Source: Tersicoccus sp. Bi-70
GTDB taxonomy: Bacteria; Actinomycetota; Actinomycetes; Actinomycetales; Micrococcaceae
DNA: 64,000 nt
Assembly: GCF_001968825.1 (NCBI RefSeq)
Contig: NZ_MIEU01000002.1
Span: 62,001-126,000 of the forward strand
Reading direction: 5' to 3'
Shown: positions 1-10,841 of the stretch, piece by piece
Position numbering within the stretch: position 1 is the stretch's first letter
How the letters are laid out: each line of letters starts with the position of its first letter
Program-made: the position numbers and the translations under genes
The notes under the pieces: generated by a model
Database searches by the model: none
Seen by the model: the letters and a program-made list of their open reading frames with translations, nothing else
What the model was told of the DNA's origin: nothing

Positions 1-2
1 CC

Positions 3-1769
3 CTCGTGCTGCGGTACGAGCTGACCGTCGACTTCATCTCCCTGCCGGACGTCACCGTCTACGGCGCCCTCGCCATCGTGAGCCAGGCCGTGGTGGGCTA
101 CGCCTTCGCCCTCTACCGGGGCCGCTACGTCTTCGGCAGCTTCAACGAGGCCAAGCTGCTCGTCGTCGTCACCGTGATCGTCTCGGCCCTGCTGCTGGCC
201 GCCTCCCTGCTCTTCTACCGGTCGCTGCACATCCCGCGCTCGACGGCGCTGATCGCGTTCCCGTTCGCGTGCCTGTTCATGGCGGCGAGCCGGTACGTCA
301 AGCGCATGTACGTCGAGTCCCGCGCCAAGCCGGGCTCGGGGGCGCAGCGCACCTTGATCTACGGCGCCGGTTTCCTCGGCGGTTCCCTGGCCCGGCGGAT
401 GAACAACGATCCCCAGTCGCCCTACCGCCCCGTCGGGCTGATCGACGACGACCCGGCCAAGAAGCACCTGCGCATCGACAGCGTCCCGGTGATGGGCCGT
501 ACCGAGGACATCGCCGACGCGGTGCGTCGCACCCGGGCCACGGTACTCGTCGTCGCCGTCGCCGACCTGGAGGCCAAGAAGCTCCGCGAGATCTCCGACC
601 AGGTGGCCGGCCAGCAGATCCGGGTCCTCGTCCTGCCCCCGCTGCGGGACATGCTCGCCGGCAGCCCCGGTCTGGGCGACTTCCGCGACGTGGCCGTCGA
701 GGACCTGATCGGCCGCCACCCGGTGGACACCAACGTCGACGAGATCGCCGGGTATCTGACCGGCCGCAAGGTGCTCGTCACCGGCGCGGGGGGCTCCATA
801 GGCTCCGAACTGTGCCGCCAGATCAGTGCGTTCGCCCCGGCCGAGCTGATCATGGTGGACCGGGACGAGTCGGCCCTGCAGTCGACCCAGATCTCCCTGA
901 CCGGGCGGGGCCTGCTCGACGGCCGCGACACCGTGCTCGCCGACATCCGCGACGCGGAGGCGATCGGCAAGGTGTTCCTGCGGCGTCGGCCCGAGGTGGT
1001 CTTCCACGCGGCCGCCCTCAAGCACGTCTCCCTGCTCGAGCAGTACCCCGGGGAGGCGTACAAGACCAACGTGCTCGGCACCCTCAACGTCCTGCACGCC
1101 TCGCTCGAGGCCGGGGTCGAGACCTTCGTCAACATCTCCACCGACAAGGCCGCCAACCCGACCTCCGTGCTCGGGCACTCCAAGCGGATGGCCGAGCGGA
1201 TGACGGCCTGGGCGGCGCGGGTCAGCGGACGCCGGTTCGTCTCCGTGCGGTTCGGCAACGTGATCGGCAGCCGCGGGTCGATGCTGCCGCTCTTCACCGA
1301 GCAGATCCGCGCCGGCGGCCCGGTCACCGTGACGGATCGCGAGGTCAGCCGCTTCTTCATGACGATCCCGGAGGCGTGCCAGCTGCTCGTCCAGGCCGGG
1401 GCGATCGGCAACCCCGGGGACGTGCTGATCCTCGACATGGGGGAGCCGGTCAAGATCCTCGACGTGGCCCGACGGATGATCGCCATGTCCGGGCGCGACG
1501 TCGACATCGTCTTCACCGGCCTGCGGCACGGCGAGAAGCTGCACGAGGAACTGATCGGCCGCGACGAGACCGACGAGCGCGTCCATCCCAAGATCTCCCG
1601 CACCGCGATCGCCGAACTCGATCCCGGCCGGCTGGACTACGAGGAGTGGAAGCGCCGCGCCGGCATGGACGGGTCCGGCCCCGAAACCGGCTTCATCTCG
1701 ATCGTGCCCACCCAGCAGCGGGACGCCCGGCCCTACGAGCCGGGCTACCCGCCGGCCTCCGGTCAGTGA
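3..1769 (+). CDS. Membrane-bound nucleotide-sugar 4,6-dehydratase/epimerase, PglF/CapD type (5' end outside window)
   Basis: The reading frame is open at the window edge. Homologues begin with one more membrane helix, so the GTG at position 6 is probably internal. Visible order, counting from that GTG: remaining transmembrane helices up to about residue 85, a first Rossmann-like domain (about 115-245), then an extended SDR domain with the NAD-binding motif TGAGGSIG at 259-266. The catalytic region reads STDKAANP...VLGHSK, with Leu where classic SDRs have Tyr; PglF-type enzymes also lack that Tyr. The family makes UDP-4-keto-6-deoxy sugars at the inner membrane face for glycan or capsule synthesis. 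It overlaps the next gene by four bases, so the two are co-transcribed. The exact sugar cannot be told from sequence. Confidence 0.88.
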   Translation, partial: LVLRYELTVDFISLPDVTVYGALAIVSQAVVGYAFALYRGRYVFGSFNEAKLLVVVTVIVSALLLAASLLFYRSLHIPRSTALIAFPFACLFMAASRYVKRMYVESRAKPGSGAQRTLIYGAGFLGGSLARRMNNDPQSPYRPVGLIDDDPAKKHLRIDSVPVMGRTEDIADAVRRTRATVLVVAVADLEAKKLREISDQVAGQQIRVLVLPPLRDMLAGSPGLGDFRDVAVEDLIGRHPVDTNVDEIAGYLTGRKVLVTGAGGSIGSELCRQISAFAPAELIMVDRDESALQSTQISLTGRGLLDGRDTVLADIRDAEAIGKVFLRRRPEVVFHAAALKHVSLLEQYPGEAYKTNVLGTLNVLHASLEAGVETFVNISTDKAANPTSVLGHSKRMAERMTAWAARVSGRRFVSVRFGNVIGSRGSMLPLFTEQIRAGGPVTVTDREVSRFFMTIPEACQLLVQAGAIGNPGDVLILDMGEPVKILDVARRMIAMSGRDVDIVFTGLRHGEKLHEELIGRDETDERVHPKISRTAIAELDPGRLDYEEWKRRAGMDGSGPETGFISIVPTQQRDARPYEPGYPPASGQ

Positions 1770-2842
1770 CGGCACCCGCCGTGCTCGTCCTCGTCCTCGT
1801 CGCCGTCCTGGTGCTCTCCGGCGCCCTGCCCGCGCTCCTGCGTCCCCTGCTGCTGCGCGGTGGCGTCATCGACGTGCCCAACGCGCGCTCCTCCCACGCC
1901 CGCCCGGTGGTGCGGGGGATGGGCTTGTCGGCATGGGCCGCCGTCGTCGTCGGCATGGTCCTCGCCCTGGTCACCGGCACCGTCCGGGTGGACCGGGGGG
2001 TCACCGTGATCGTGCTGCTGATCGCGTCGGCGGCCGCCGCCCTCGGGTGGGTCGAGGACTTCCGTGGCGTCTCGGTGCGCTTCCGCGCCACCGCCCAGCT
2101 GCTCATCGGCGCCGTCGGGACGACCGCCATCGCGCTGGCGTTCGGGCAGACCGGCTGGTGGATCCCCGCCGGGGCCCTGGCGATCGCCGTCTACATCAAC
2201 GTCGCGAACTTCATGGACGGCATCAACGGCATCTCCGGCCTGCACGGCGTCACCGTCGGGCTCTTCTACGCGCTGGCGGGTCAGCTCTCGGGGCAGTGGT
2301 GGCTCACCGTCGGCGCCCTCGTCCTCGCGGTCGCCTTCGCGGCGTTCCTGCCCTGGAACCTGGCCGGCGGACGCGGTGGGGGAGCGGTGTTCCTCGGCGA
2401 CGTCGGCTCGTACCTGCTCGGTGGGATGGTCGCGGCGATGGCTGCGGCGGGCTTCCTGGCCGGCGTGTACGTGGAGTACCTGCTCTCGCCGCTGGTCATC
2501 TACCTCGCCGACACGGCGTTCACCTGGGTCCGCCGCGTCCGTTCGGGCGCCCGCTGGTACGCGCCACACCGCGAGCACGTGTACCAGCGCCTCACCGACG
2601 TCGGGCTGTCCCACCTGGGCTCCTCGGTCGTCGTCACGGCCTGCACCATCGCCGTCGGGCTCCTCGGCGTGGTCTCCGCGCAGGGCACGCTCGGGACGTC
2701 GATCGCCGCGACGGTCGCCGGGATCGCCGTCGTCGCCGGCTATCTCGCGTCCCCCGCGCTGATCGGACGGCTCCGGCGCTCGCGCCGCGATCCCGGCACC
2801 GGCGTGCGGAGGCCGAAGGCGACCGGCGGGGGCCGGGCGTGA
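1766..2842 (+). CDS. Undecaprenyl-phosphate sugar-1-phosphate transferase, WecA/WbpL-like (MraY superfamily)
   Basis: A 358-residue polytopic membrane protein. The GTG start overlaps the upstream stop (GTGA). Superfamily motifs are present in order: an acidic motif VEDFRG, where MraY/WecA usually have DD, then NFMDGINGI, then FLGDVGS, then a C-terminal basic loop containing APHREHVY. NFMDGINGI is typical of the WbpL branch. The family transfers a HexNAc-1-phosphate from UDP-sugar to undecaprenyl phosphate on the cytoplasmic side and so starts a cell-wall glycan. The upstream dehydratase probably makes its sugar nucleotide. A wecA-like gene just before the atp operon is a known actinobacterial arrangement, as in mycobacteria. 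Confidence 0.88.
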   Translation: MTAPAVLVLVLVAVLVLSGALPALLRPLLLRGGVIDVPNARSSHARPVVRGMGLSAWAAVVVGMVLALVTGTVRVDRGVTVIVLLIASAAAALGWVEDFRGVSVRFRATAQLLIGAVGTTAIALAFGQTGWWIPAGALAIAVYINVANFMDGINGISGLHGVTVGLFYALAGQLSGQWWLTVGALVLAVAFAAFLPWNLAGGRGGGAVFLGDVGSYLLGGMVAAMAAAGFLAGVYVEYLLSPLVIYLADTAFTWVRRVRSGARWYAPHREHVYQRLTDVGLSHLGSSVVVTACTIAVGLLGVVSAQGTLGTSIAATVAGIAVVAGYLASPALIGRLRRSRRDPGTGVRRPKATGGGRA

Positions 2843-3285
2843 TCCGCCGTCGCGGTGCGTCCGCCGCCGCGGGCCCGGTGGCCGCGGCCGCCCCGGTGCC
2901 GAGCGTGTGGCTGCCGATGCTGCGGCTGTGCCTGCTGGTGTGCGTCCCGCTCGCCGTCGTGGTGGCGGTGGCCGGTGCGGTGATCGCCGGGTGGGGGGCA
3001 GCGGGCAGTGCGCTCGGGTCCGCCGTGCTGGTGATGGCGTTCTTCGCGATCAGCCTGCTCGTGGGGCACCGATTCGAGTCCGCCGGGGGCACCCGGGCGC
3101 TGCGGGCCTTCCTCGTCACCTACGTCGTCAAGGTGATCGGCTTCGGTGCCGTGCTCGTGCTGATCGGCCGGCCCGGCTGGGTGGATCCGGCGTGGTTCGT
3201 CGGCTCCGCGGTCGCCACCCTGATCGCCTGGCAGGTGGCCGAGCTCGCCGGCTTCGCGCGTTCCCGCCGGCTCTACCTTCCCTGA
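2839..3285 (+). CDS. AtpI-like small membrane protein upstream of the ATP synthase operon
   Basis: 148 residues with four predicted hydrophobic helices, starting at a GTG that overlaps the previous stop (GTGA). Its position, between a WecA-like transferase and atpB, is that of the poorly conserved AtpI/i-subunit. AtpI proteins are thought to help assemble the c-ring or carry Mg2+ near the Fo sector. The sequence shows no catalytic motif, so the assignment rests on size, topology and synteny. Coupling to the polysaccharide genes suggests it is transcribed with them, while atpB follows after a long leader. Confidence 0.7.
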   Translation: MIRRRGASAAAGPVAAAAPVPSVWLPMLRLCLLVCVPLAVVVAVAGAVIAGWGAAGSALGSAVLVMAFFAISLLVGHRFESAGGTRALRAFLVTYVVKVIGFGAVLVLIGRPGWVDPAWFVGSAVATLIAWQVAELAGFARSRRLYLP

Positions 3286-3694
3286 GCGGCGTCCGGTCCC
3301 GTCCCCGGGCGGAACACTCTCGCGTGCATCAGCGTCGGACCGGCATCGTGGCAGGGGTCGTGTCAGGGGCGCCCGCCGATCTTTGATAGTCTGGATCCAG
3401 CCAATCGACAACGACGAACCGCGTCATTCCGCCTGTCCGGTGGCCCGTCCCCGTGACGGGGCAGCCGAGTGCGGATGGCACGGAATCGCTGACGGAGCCG
3501 GTGCTCACCGGATCCGGGGTCCACAGTGACGCGGACCCGGGACTGCCCTGCCGAGGCTCTCGTCTTCCCGTGGTGTCCGGCCGGCCTGATACGGTCGAGT
3601 CGGCCCCGCTCAGGGTTTCCCCTCACAGCCGGGGTCGTCCTGCGCCTGTCGTCCGTCGAAGGGCCTGACAACGAGCACGTAGAGAGGAACCGCG
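3286..3694 (+). promoter_or_regulatory. Long leader upstream of atpB
   Basis: 409 bases without a convincing gene; short open frames here lack a good start and ribosome site. A possible -10 (GATAGT or TAGTCT, about 3385-3392) lies at the left end. A hairpin with arms GGGTCC (3517-3522) and GGACCC (3533-3538) lies mid-way. The stretch ends with the purine-rich ribosome site AGAGAGGA (3681-3688) before the atpB start. It most likely holds the main atp operon promoter and a long 5' untranslated region. The promoter call is weak. Confidence 0.4.
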
Positions 3695-4504
3695 TTGATC
3701 GCGCTTGCGCTCCCCGCTGAAACCGGATCCGACGGTGGCTTCGTTGCTCCCCGTCCGGAGGACCTGCACCTCCCGGACCTCATCCCGTGGGGTGCCGCCT
3801 ACGGCACCGGCTTCGGCAAGCAGATGCTCGTCGTCCTGCTCTCGGCGGCGATCGTGGCGGTATTCTTCCTCATCGCCTCGCGGCGGGGGAAGCTCGTCCC
3901 GGGGCGCCTCCAGTTCATCGGCGAGTCCGCCTACGGCCTGGTCCGGAACTCGATCGGCAAGGACATCATCGGCGAGAAGGAATTCCGCCCCTGGGTGCCG
4001 CTGCTGACCGCCCTGTTCTTCTTCATCCTGGTCAACAACCTGATGGGTTCCATCCCGTTGTTCCAGCTGCCGTCCTTCTCCCACGTGGGCAGCGCCTACG
4101 CGATGGCCGGTCTGGTGTACCTGACCTGGATCATCCTCGGCCTCAAGCGCCACGGCGGCGGCTTCTTCAAGCTGATGCTCGTCCCGGCCGGTGTGCCCAA
4201 GGTGCTGCTGATCGTGGTCGTGCCGCTGGAGATCATCTCCAACTTCTTCGTCCGGCCGCTCACCCACAGCATGCGACTCTTCGCGACCATGCTCGCCGGG
4301 CACATGATCATCGCCATCTGCGCGGCCGGCACGTCGTTCCTCTTCGTGCACGGCGACGGGCTGATCAAGGGCCTCGGCGCCCTGACCCTGGTCGGCGGCG
4401 TCGCGATGTTCCTCTTCGAGGTCTTCATCCAGGTGCTGCAGGCGTACGTGTTCACGCTGCTCACCGCCGTCTACATCCAGGGCTCGCTCGTCGAGGAGCA
4501 CTGA
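3695..4504 (+). CDS. atpB: ATP synthase Fo subunit a
   Basis: 269 residues, starting at TTG seven bases after AGAGAGGA. Subunit a forms the two proton half-channels against the rotating c-ring. Several transmembrane helices are evident, and the essential arginine of the penultimate helix is in the motif THSMRLF (Arg194). The C-terminus LLTAVYIQGSLVEEH is typical of the family. First gene of the eight-gene operon in the standard order B-E-F-H-A-G-D-C. An 81-base gap with a hairpin separates it from atpE. Confidence 0.97.
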   Translation: MIALALPAETGSDGGFVAPRPEDLHLPDLIPWGAAYGTGFGKQMLVVLLSAAIVAVFFLIASRRGKLVPGRLQFIGESAYGLVRNSIGKDIIGEKEFRPWVPLLTALFFFILVNNLMGSIPLFQLPSFSHVGSAYAMAGLVYLTWIILGLKRHGGGFFKLMLVPAGVPKVLLIVVVPLEIISNFFVRPLTHSMRLFATMLAGHMIIAICAAGTSFLFVHGDGLIKGLGALTLVGGVAMFLFEVFIQVLQAYVFTLLTAVYIQGSLVEEH

Positions 4505-4514
4505 CCGTCAAGTC

Positions 4515-4532
4515 TTCCCCCGCCCGGGGGAG
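4515..4532 (+). other. Hairpin between atpB and atpE
   Basis: CCCCC (4517-4521) pairs with GGGGG (4526-4530) across a GCCC loop, extended by a T-A and a T-G pair. There is no downstream T-run. In other bacteria, intercistronic structures next to atpE tune stability or translation so that the multicopy c subunit is overproduced. That role is inferred here. Confidence 0.4.
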
Positions 4533-4585
4533 TCGTTGCACCGCAACCCTGTCCGGCCCCGGCCGGGCATCGTGAAAGGAAAACA

Positions 4586-4795
4586 ATGGAAATCACCGGC
4601 AACCTCAACGCGATCGGCTACGGTCTGGCTGCCATCGGCGGTGGCGTCGGCGTGGGTCTGGTCTTCGCGGCCTACATCAACGGCGTGGCCCGTCAGCCCG
4701 AGGCGCAGCGCGTCCTGCAGCCGCTGGCCTTCCTGGGTCTGGCGTTCACCGAGGCCCTGGCCATCCTGGGCCTGGTCTTCGCGTTCGTCCTCTAG
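4586..4795 (+). CDS. atpE: ATP synthase Fo subunit c
   Basis: 69 residues, the usual length, forming a two-helix hairpin. The first helix is glycine-rich (GGGVGVG). The polar loop is RQPE (residues 36-39) and contacts gamma/epsilon. The second helix has the proton-carrying carboxylate Glu56 in FTEALAILG. Unlike many actinobacterial c subunits, which carry GPGIGVG, the first helix lacks the proline. The ribosome site GAAAGGA lies about eight bases before ATG. Ring size cannot be predicted from sequence. Confidence 0.97.
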   Translation: MEITGNLNAIGYGLAAIGGGVGVGLVFAAYINGVARQPEAQRVLQPLAFLGLAFTEALAILGLVFAFVL

Positions 4796-4831
4796 TCCGT
4801 TCCCGATTGTCGACAGAGAGGACGGTGAGCG

Positions 4832-5437
4832 ATGAATCGCCTGCAGATTCTTGCCGCTGAAGAGGGCGCGAACCCGCTGATCCCCAACGTGTGGGAGATC
4901 GTGGTGACGCTGCTCGGCTTCGCGTTGCTGCTCTACATCCTGATCAAGTTCGTCGTCCCCGCGTTCGAGAAGACCTATGCGGAGCGGACCGCGGCCATCG
5001 AGGGTGGCATCGAGAAGGCGGAGAAGGCCCAGGAAGAGGCGAACGCCGCCCTGGCCGAGTACCGCCAGCAGCTCGAGGACGCCCGCGGCGAGGCCAACCG
5101 CATCCGCGAGGAGGCTCGTGCCGACGGCGCGAAGATCCTCGCCGACCTGAAGGCGCGTGCCGCCGCGGAGTCCGCGCGGATCACCGAGCAGGCCCACACC
5201 CAGATCGAGGCCGAGCGTGCCTCCGCCGTCGCATCGCTGCGCAGCGAGGTGGGCACGCTGGCCACGACGCTGGCAGGTCGCATCGTCGGCGAGGCGCTCG
5301 ACGACGACGAGCGGTCCCGGCGCGTGGTCGACCGGTTCCTCAGCGATCTGGAGAACGCCGACGGCGACGCCGCGCGTACCCCGGTGCGCACGGGCGCCAC
5401 CGCGGTCGACGCGGACGGGAGCACGGGCAACCGATGA
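4832..5437 (+). CDS. atpF: ATP synthase subunit b
   Basis: 201 residues. One N-terminal membrane helix (about 22-42) is followed by a long, charged, alanine- and glutamate-rich coiled coil, ending in a disordered tail. Subunit b is the peripheral stalk that holds the alpha3beta3 head against subunit a. The ribosome site GAGAGGA precedes the ATG. Its stop overlaps the start of atpH (ATGA), so the two stalk subunits are translationally coupled. Confidence 0.96.
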   Translation: MNRLQILAAEEGANPLIPNVWEIVVTLLGFALLLYILIKFVVPAFEKTYAERTAAIEGGIEKAEKAQEEANAALAEYRQQLEDARGEANRIREEARADGAKILADLKARAAAESARITEQAHTQIEAERASAVASLRSEVGTLATTLAGRIVGEALDDDERSRRVVDRFLSDLENADGDAARTPVRTGATAVDADGSTGNR

Positions 5438-6246
5438 GCGGGACCTCCCAGACATCGGCCGCCGAGGCGCAGCGCGACCTCGAGCCGCGGCTGGAGCGTG
5501 CCTCCGGGGCGATGGCCGGCGACCTTTTCGCCGTCGTCGACCTGCTGGATTCCTCCGCCGGCCTGCGTCGTGCCCTGACGGACCCGTCCCGTGAGGCGGG
5601 TCAGAAGTCGCAGCTGATGCGCCGGCTGCTCGCCGGCAAGGTCGGCACCGACGTCGAGGAGCTCGCTGCGCGGGCCGCCGGCGACCGGTGGTCCGATCCG
5701 CGGGACCTGGTCGACGCGCTCGAGGAGCTGGCCACCACGGTGGTCGCTGCCGACGCGGAGAACAGTGACGGCAAGGCGGGCCTCGACCGGCTCGAGAACG
5801 ACCTGTTCTGGTTCACCCAGGTGGTCGAGGGCCGGCACGACGTGCAGCGGGCGTTCGACGAGGCGCAGGCCTCGTCCGACGCCAAGTCACAGCTCGCGCT
5901 GCGGCTGGTGCCGGGCATCTCGCCGCAGGCCCAGCAGCTCATCGACCGCGCGGTGCGGGCCCCTCGTGGGCTCAAGCCCGCCGCTCTCGTGGAGCGGTTC
6001 CTGCGCCGGGTCGCCGCCCGGCAGCAGCGCTGGATCGCCGACGTCGTCGTCAGCCGTCCGCTGGCGGACGATCAGTTCCAGCGCCTGCAGCAGGGCCTGA
6101 ACCGGCTGTACGGCCGCGACCTGAAGGTCACCGTGCGGCAGGACCCGGAGCTCCTCGGGGGGCTGCGGGTCAGCGTGGGCGACGAGGTCGTCGACGCCTC
6201 CGTGCTGAGCCGCCTGCACGAGCTGCAGCGTCGCCTGGCCGGCTGA
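5434..6246 (+). CDS. atpH: ATP synthase subunit delta
   Basis: 270 residues, in the long actinobacterial size class (E. coli delta is about 177). The C-terminal two thirds carry the recognisable OSCP/delta pattern, including VVSRPLADDQ and a final region DPELLGGLRVSVGDEVVDASV that ends in an amphipathic helix. Delta joins stalk b to the top of the F1 head. The ATG overlaps the atpF stop by four bases. A 101-base gap containing a purine-rich ribosome site leads to atpA. Unlike the mycobacterial b-delta fusion, b and delta are separate genes here. Confidence 0.94.
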   Translation: MSGTSQTSAAEAQRDLEPRLERASGAMAGDLFAVVDLLDSSAGLRRALTDPSREAGQKSQLMRRLLAGKVGTDVEELAARAAGDRWSDPRDLVDALEELATTVVAADAENSDGKAGLDRLENDLFWFTQVVEGRHDVQRAFDEAQASSDAKSQLALRLVPGISPQAQQLIDRAVRAPRGLKPAALVERFLRRVAARQQRWIADVVVSRPLADDQFQRLQQGLNRLYGRDLKVTVRQDPELLGGLRVSVGDEVVDASVLSRLHELQRRLAG

Positions 6247-6347
6247 ACCCCATCCGTTCGCGGAGCACGACGCTTCGCCCACCGAACAACACCGCTCACC
6301 GCGCACGCCGCCCGGTGGGCACGACTACAGGAGAGTAGGGACTGACG

Positions 6348-7982
6348 ATGGCCGAATTGACCATCAACGCCGACGAAGTCCGGGACGCGTTGAACGAATT
6401 CGCGGCATCCTACGAGCCCGGCAACGCCGAGCGTGTCGAGGTGGGCCGCGTCACCACGGCGAGCGACGGTATCGCCCGCGTCGAGGGTCTGCCCTCGGCG
6501 ATGGCGAACGAGCTGCTGCGGTTCGAGGACGGCACGCTGGGCCTGGCCCTGAACCTCGACGTCCGTGAGATCGGCGTCGTCGTGCTCGGTGACTTCACCG
6601 GGATCGAGGAGGGCCAGGAGGTGCACCGCACCGGCGAGGTCCTCTCCGTGCCGGTCGGGGACGCGTTCCTCGGCCGCGTGGTCGACCCGCTGGGCCAGCC
6701 GATCGACGACCTGGGCGACATCGCCGCCGAGGGACGCCGTCCGCTGGAGGCGCAGGCCCCCGGTGTGACCGCCCGCAAGTCGGTGCACGAGCCGCTGCAG
6801 ACCGGCCTGAAGGCCATCGACGCGATGATCCCGATCGGCCGTGGCCAGCGTCAGCTGATCATCGGCGACCGGCAGACCGGCAAGACCGCGATCGCGGTCG
6901 ACGCCATCCTGAACCAGCGGGACAACTGGGCGTCCGGCGACGTCCAGAAGCAGGTCCGCTGCATCTACGTCGCGATCGGCCAGAAGGCCTCCACCATCGC
7001 GGCCGTCCGGCAGACCCTCGAGGACAACGGCGCACTGGAGTACACCACGATCGTGGCCTCCCCGGCGTCCGACCCGGCCGGCTTCAAGTACCTCGCCCCG
7101 TACGCCGGCTCGGCCATCGGCCAGCACTGGATGTACGGCGGCAAGCACGTCCTGATCGTGTTCGACGACCTGTCCAAGCAGGCCGAGGCGTACCGCGCCG
7201 TGTCGCTGCTGCTGCGGCGCCCGCCGGGACGCGAGGCCTACCCGGGCGACGTCTTCTACCTGCACTCCCGTCTGCTCGAGCGTTGTGCCAAGCTCTCCGA
7301 CGAGCTGGGCGCGGGCTCGATGACCGGTCTGCCGATCATCGAGACGAAGGCGAACGACGTCTCGGCGTACATCCCGACCAACGTCATCTCCATCACCGAC
7401 GGCCAGATCTTCCTGCAGTCGGACCTCTTCAACGCCAACCAGCGTCCGGCCGTGGACGTGGGCATCTCGGTGTCCCGCGTCGGTGGTGCCGCGCAGGTGA
7501 AGTCGATGAAGAAGGTCTCCGGCACGCTGAAGCTGGACCTGGCGCAGTACCGCGACATGCAGGCGTTCGCCATGTTCGCCTCGGACCTGGACGCCGCGTC
7601 CCAGCAGCAGCTGACCCGCGGTGCCCGGCTGATGGAGCTGCTCAAGCAGAAGCAGTACTCGCCGTTCCCGGTGGAGGAGCAGGTCGTCTCGATCTGGGCC
7701 GGCACCAACGGGCACCTGGACGACGTCCCGGTCAACGAGATCAGCCGCTTCGAGCGCGAGTTCCTCGACCACCTGCGCCGCAAGGACATCGCCCTGACGA
7801 CGCTGGCGCAGACCGGCAAGCTCGAGGACGAGACCGTCGCGGCCCTGGAGTCCGAGCTGACCGACTTCAAGAAGGGCTTCCTGGGTCAGGAGTCCGCCTA
7901 CGGCCAGGCCGGTTCCGAGGAGAACGAGGCGATCGGCGCCGAGGACATCAACCAGGAGCGGATCGTCAAGCAGGCTCACTGA
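6348..7982 (+). CDS. atpA: ATP synthase F1 subunit alpha
   Basis: 544 residues, normal length. The Walker A motif GDRQTGKT is at 173-180, with Gln in place of the Ala/Gly found in beta, as expected for the non-catalytic alpha site. The family pattern around [14 protein letters not shown] is present. The acidic C-terminal tail (about 510-544) is typical of actinobacteria. The ribosome site GGAGAG lies about 12 bases before the ATG. Forms the alpha3beta3 hexamer with AtpD. Confidence 0.98.
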   Translation: MAELTINADEVRDALNEFAASYEPGNAERVEVGRVTTASDGIARVEGLPSAMANELLRFEDGTLGLALNLDVREIGVVVLGDFTGIEEGQEVHRTGEVLSVPVGDAFLGRVVDPLGQPIDDLGDIAAEGRRPLEAQAPGVTARKSVHEPLQTGLKAIDAMIPIGRGQRQLIIGDRQTGKTAIAVDAILNQRDNWASGDVQKQVRCIYVAIGQKASTIAAVRQTLEDNGALEYTTIVASPASDPAGFKYLAPYAGSAIGQHWMYGGKHVLIVFDDLSKQAEAYRAVSLLLRRPPGREAYPGDVFYLHSRLLERCAKLSDELGAGSMTGLPIIETKANDVSAYIPTNVISITDGQIFLQSDLFNANQRPAVDVGISVSRVGGAAQVKSMKKVSGTLKLDLAQYRDMQAFAMFASDLDAASQQQLTRGARLMELLKQKQYSPFPVEEQVVSIWAGTNGHLDDVPVNEISRFEREFLDHLRRKDIALTTLAQTGKLEDETVAALESELTDFKKGFLGQESAYGQAGSEENEAIGAEDINQERIVKQAH

Positions 7983-8102
7983 TCCGGTCTCCCGGTGCGG
8001 GCGCGAGCTCGCACCGGGAACCGGTTCACCGCCCGCCTCAGCCCACCGCAGCCCGCGACCGGTCCCCAGGGGAGCCGGTCGCGGAACGAAAGGAATCCTC
8101 CG

Positions 8103-8996
8103 ATGGGAGCCCAGCTTCGCGTCTACCGCCAGAAGATCGACTCGACCAAGTCGACGCAGAAGATCTTCAAGGCGATGGAGATGATGGCGACCTCGCGCAT
8201 CGCCAAGGCGCGCTCACGGGTGAGCGCCTCGACGCCGTACGCCCGGGCCATCACCCGTGCCGTCTCGGCCGTGGCGAGCCAGCACGATCTGGACCACCCG
8301 CTGACCACCGAGCCGGAGCGGGTGCGCCGGTCGCTGGTGCTCGTGCTCACCTCGGACCGCGGCCTGGCCGGCTCCTACTCGGCCAACGCGCTGAAGAAGG
8401 CCGAGGGTCTCGTGGCTCGGCTGACCGAGGCCGGTTCCGAGCCGAAGCTGTACCTGGTCGGCCGCAAGGCGCAGGCCTTCTACCAGTTCCGGAAGCGTTC
8501 GTTCGAGAAGTCCTGGACCGGTGACACCGACGCCCCCACCTACGCGCTGGCGCGGGAGATCGCCGAGGCCGTCCTCGCCGAGTTCACCACGCCGTACGAG
8601 CGCGGTGGCGTCGACGAGATCCACGTCGTCTACACGCAGTTCCAGTCGATGGTCAGCCAGGTGCCGCAGGTGTTGCGACTGCTCCCGCTGGAGATCAGTG
8701 AGGAGCGCGTGACCAACGAGTCCGAGCTGCTGCCGCTCTACGAGTTCGAGCCGGAGCCGGCGCAGGTGCTCGACGCCCTGCTGCCGCGCTACATCGAGTC
8801 CCGCATCTTCGCGGCGCTGCTGCAGTCCTCGGCCAGTGAGCTGGCCGCACGGCAGCGGGCCATGAAGCAGGCCGGCGACAACGCCGCCGACCTCATCCGC
8901 ACCTACACCCGGCTGGCGAACAACGCCCGGCAGGCGGAGATCACCCAGGAGCTCTCCGAGATCGTCGCCGGCGCGGACGCCCTCGCCTCCTCCTGA
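8103..8996 (+). CDS. atpG: ATP synthase F1 subunit gamma
   Basis: 297 residues. The central rotor shaft has conserved ends: an N-terminal helix beginning [14 protein letters not shown] and containing [16 protein letters not shown], and a C-terminal helix with [20 protein letters not shown]. The ATG at 8103 was chosen because homologues start with this helix and GAAAGGA lies just upstream; the open frame extends further back with no similarity. Transmits c-ring rotation to the catalytic head. Confidence 0.97.
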   Translation: MGAQLRVYRQKIDSTKSTQKIFKAMEMMATSRIAKARSRVSASTPYARAITRAVSAVASQHDLDHPLTTEPERVRRSLVLVLTSDRGLAGSYSANALKKAEGLVARLTEAGSEPKLYLVGRKAQAFYQFRKRSFEKSWTGDTDAPTYALAREIAEAVLAEFTTPYERGGVDEIHVVYTQFQSMVSQVPQVLRLLPLEISEERVTNESELLPLYEFEPEPAQVLDALLPRYIESRIFAALLQSSASELAARQRAMKQAGDNAADLIRTYTRLANNARQAEITQELSEIVAGADALASS

Positions 8997-10535
<1,539 letters not shown>

Positions 10536-10537
10536 CC

Positions 10538-10834
10538 ATGGCTGATTCCAGGTCCGAACTCGAGGTCGAGGTCGTCGCCTCGGACCGTTTCATCTGGTCC
10601 GGGGGAGCGCGGCTGGTCAAGGCCCGCACCGCCGACGGCGACATCGGCATCATGCCCGGCCACACCCCGGTGTTGGCCCTGCTCGCGGAGGGTGAGGTGG
10701 CGATCGAGCCCGTCACCGGCTCCCGCGTGCGTGTGCAGGTCTCGCAGGGCTTCTTCTCCGTGGACCACGACCGCGTGGTGATCGTGGCGGACGACGCCAC
10801 GGTGACCGACGGGGCCGAGGCCGGGACCCGCTGA
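10538..10834 (+). CDS. atpC: ATP synthase F1 subunit epsilon (short form)
   Basis: 98 residues, covering essentially only the N-terminal beta-sandwich (about 7-88, including GDIGIMPGHTPVLALL). The C-terminal two-helix arm, which in E. coli and Bacillus can extend and block ATP hydrolysis, is absent. This suggests hydrolysis is restrained some other way in this organism. Last subunit gene of the operon; the DUF2550 gene begins seven bases after the stop. Confidence 0.94.
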   Translation: MADSRSELEVEVVASDRFIWSGGARLVKARTADGDIGIMPGHTPVLALLAEGEVAIEPVTGSRVRVQVSQGFFSVDHDRVVIVADDATVTDGAEAGTR

Positions 10835-10841
10835 GAGACGG

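Noticed and set aside
3453-3668. Short rightward frame in the atp leader as a leader peptide
   Set aside because: No ribosome site, codon pattern unlike neighbours, and an overlapping frame is equally open; kept only as part of the leader.
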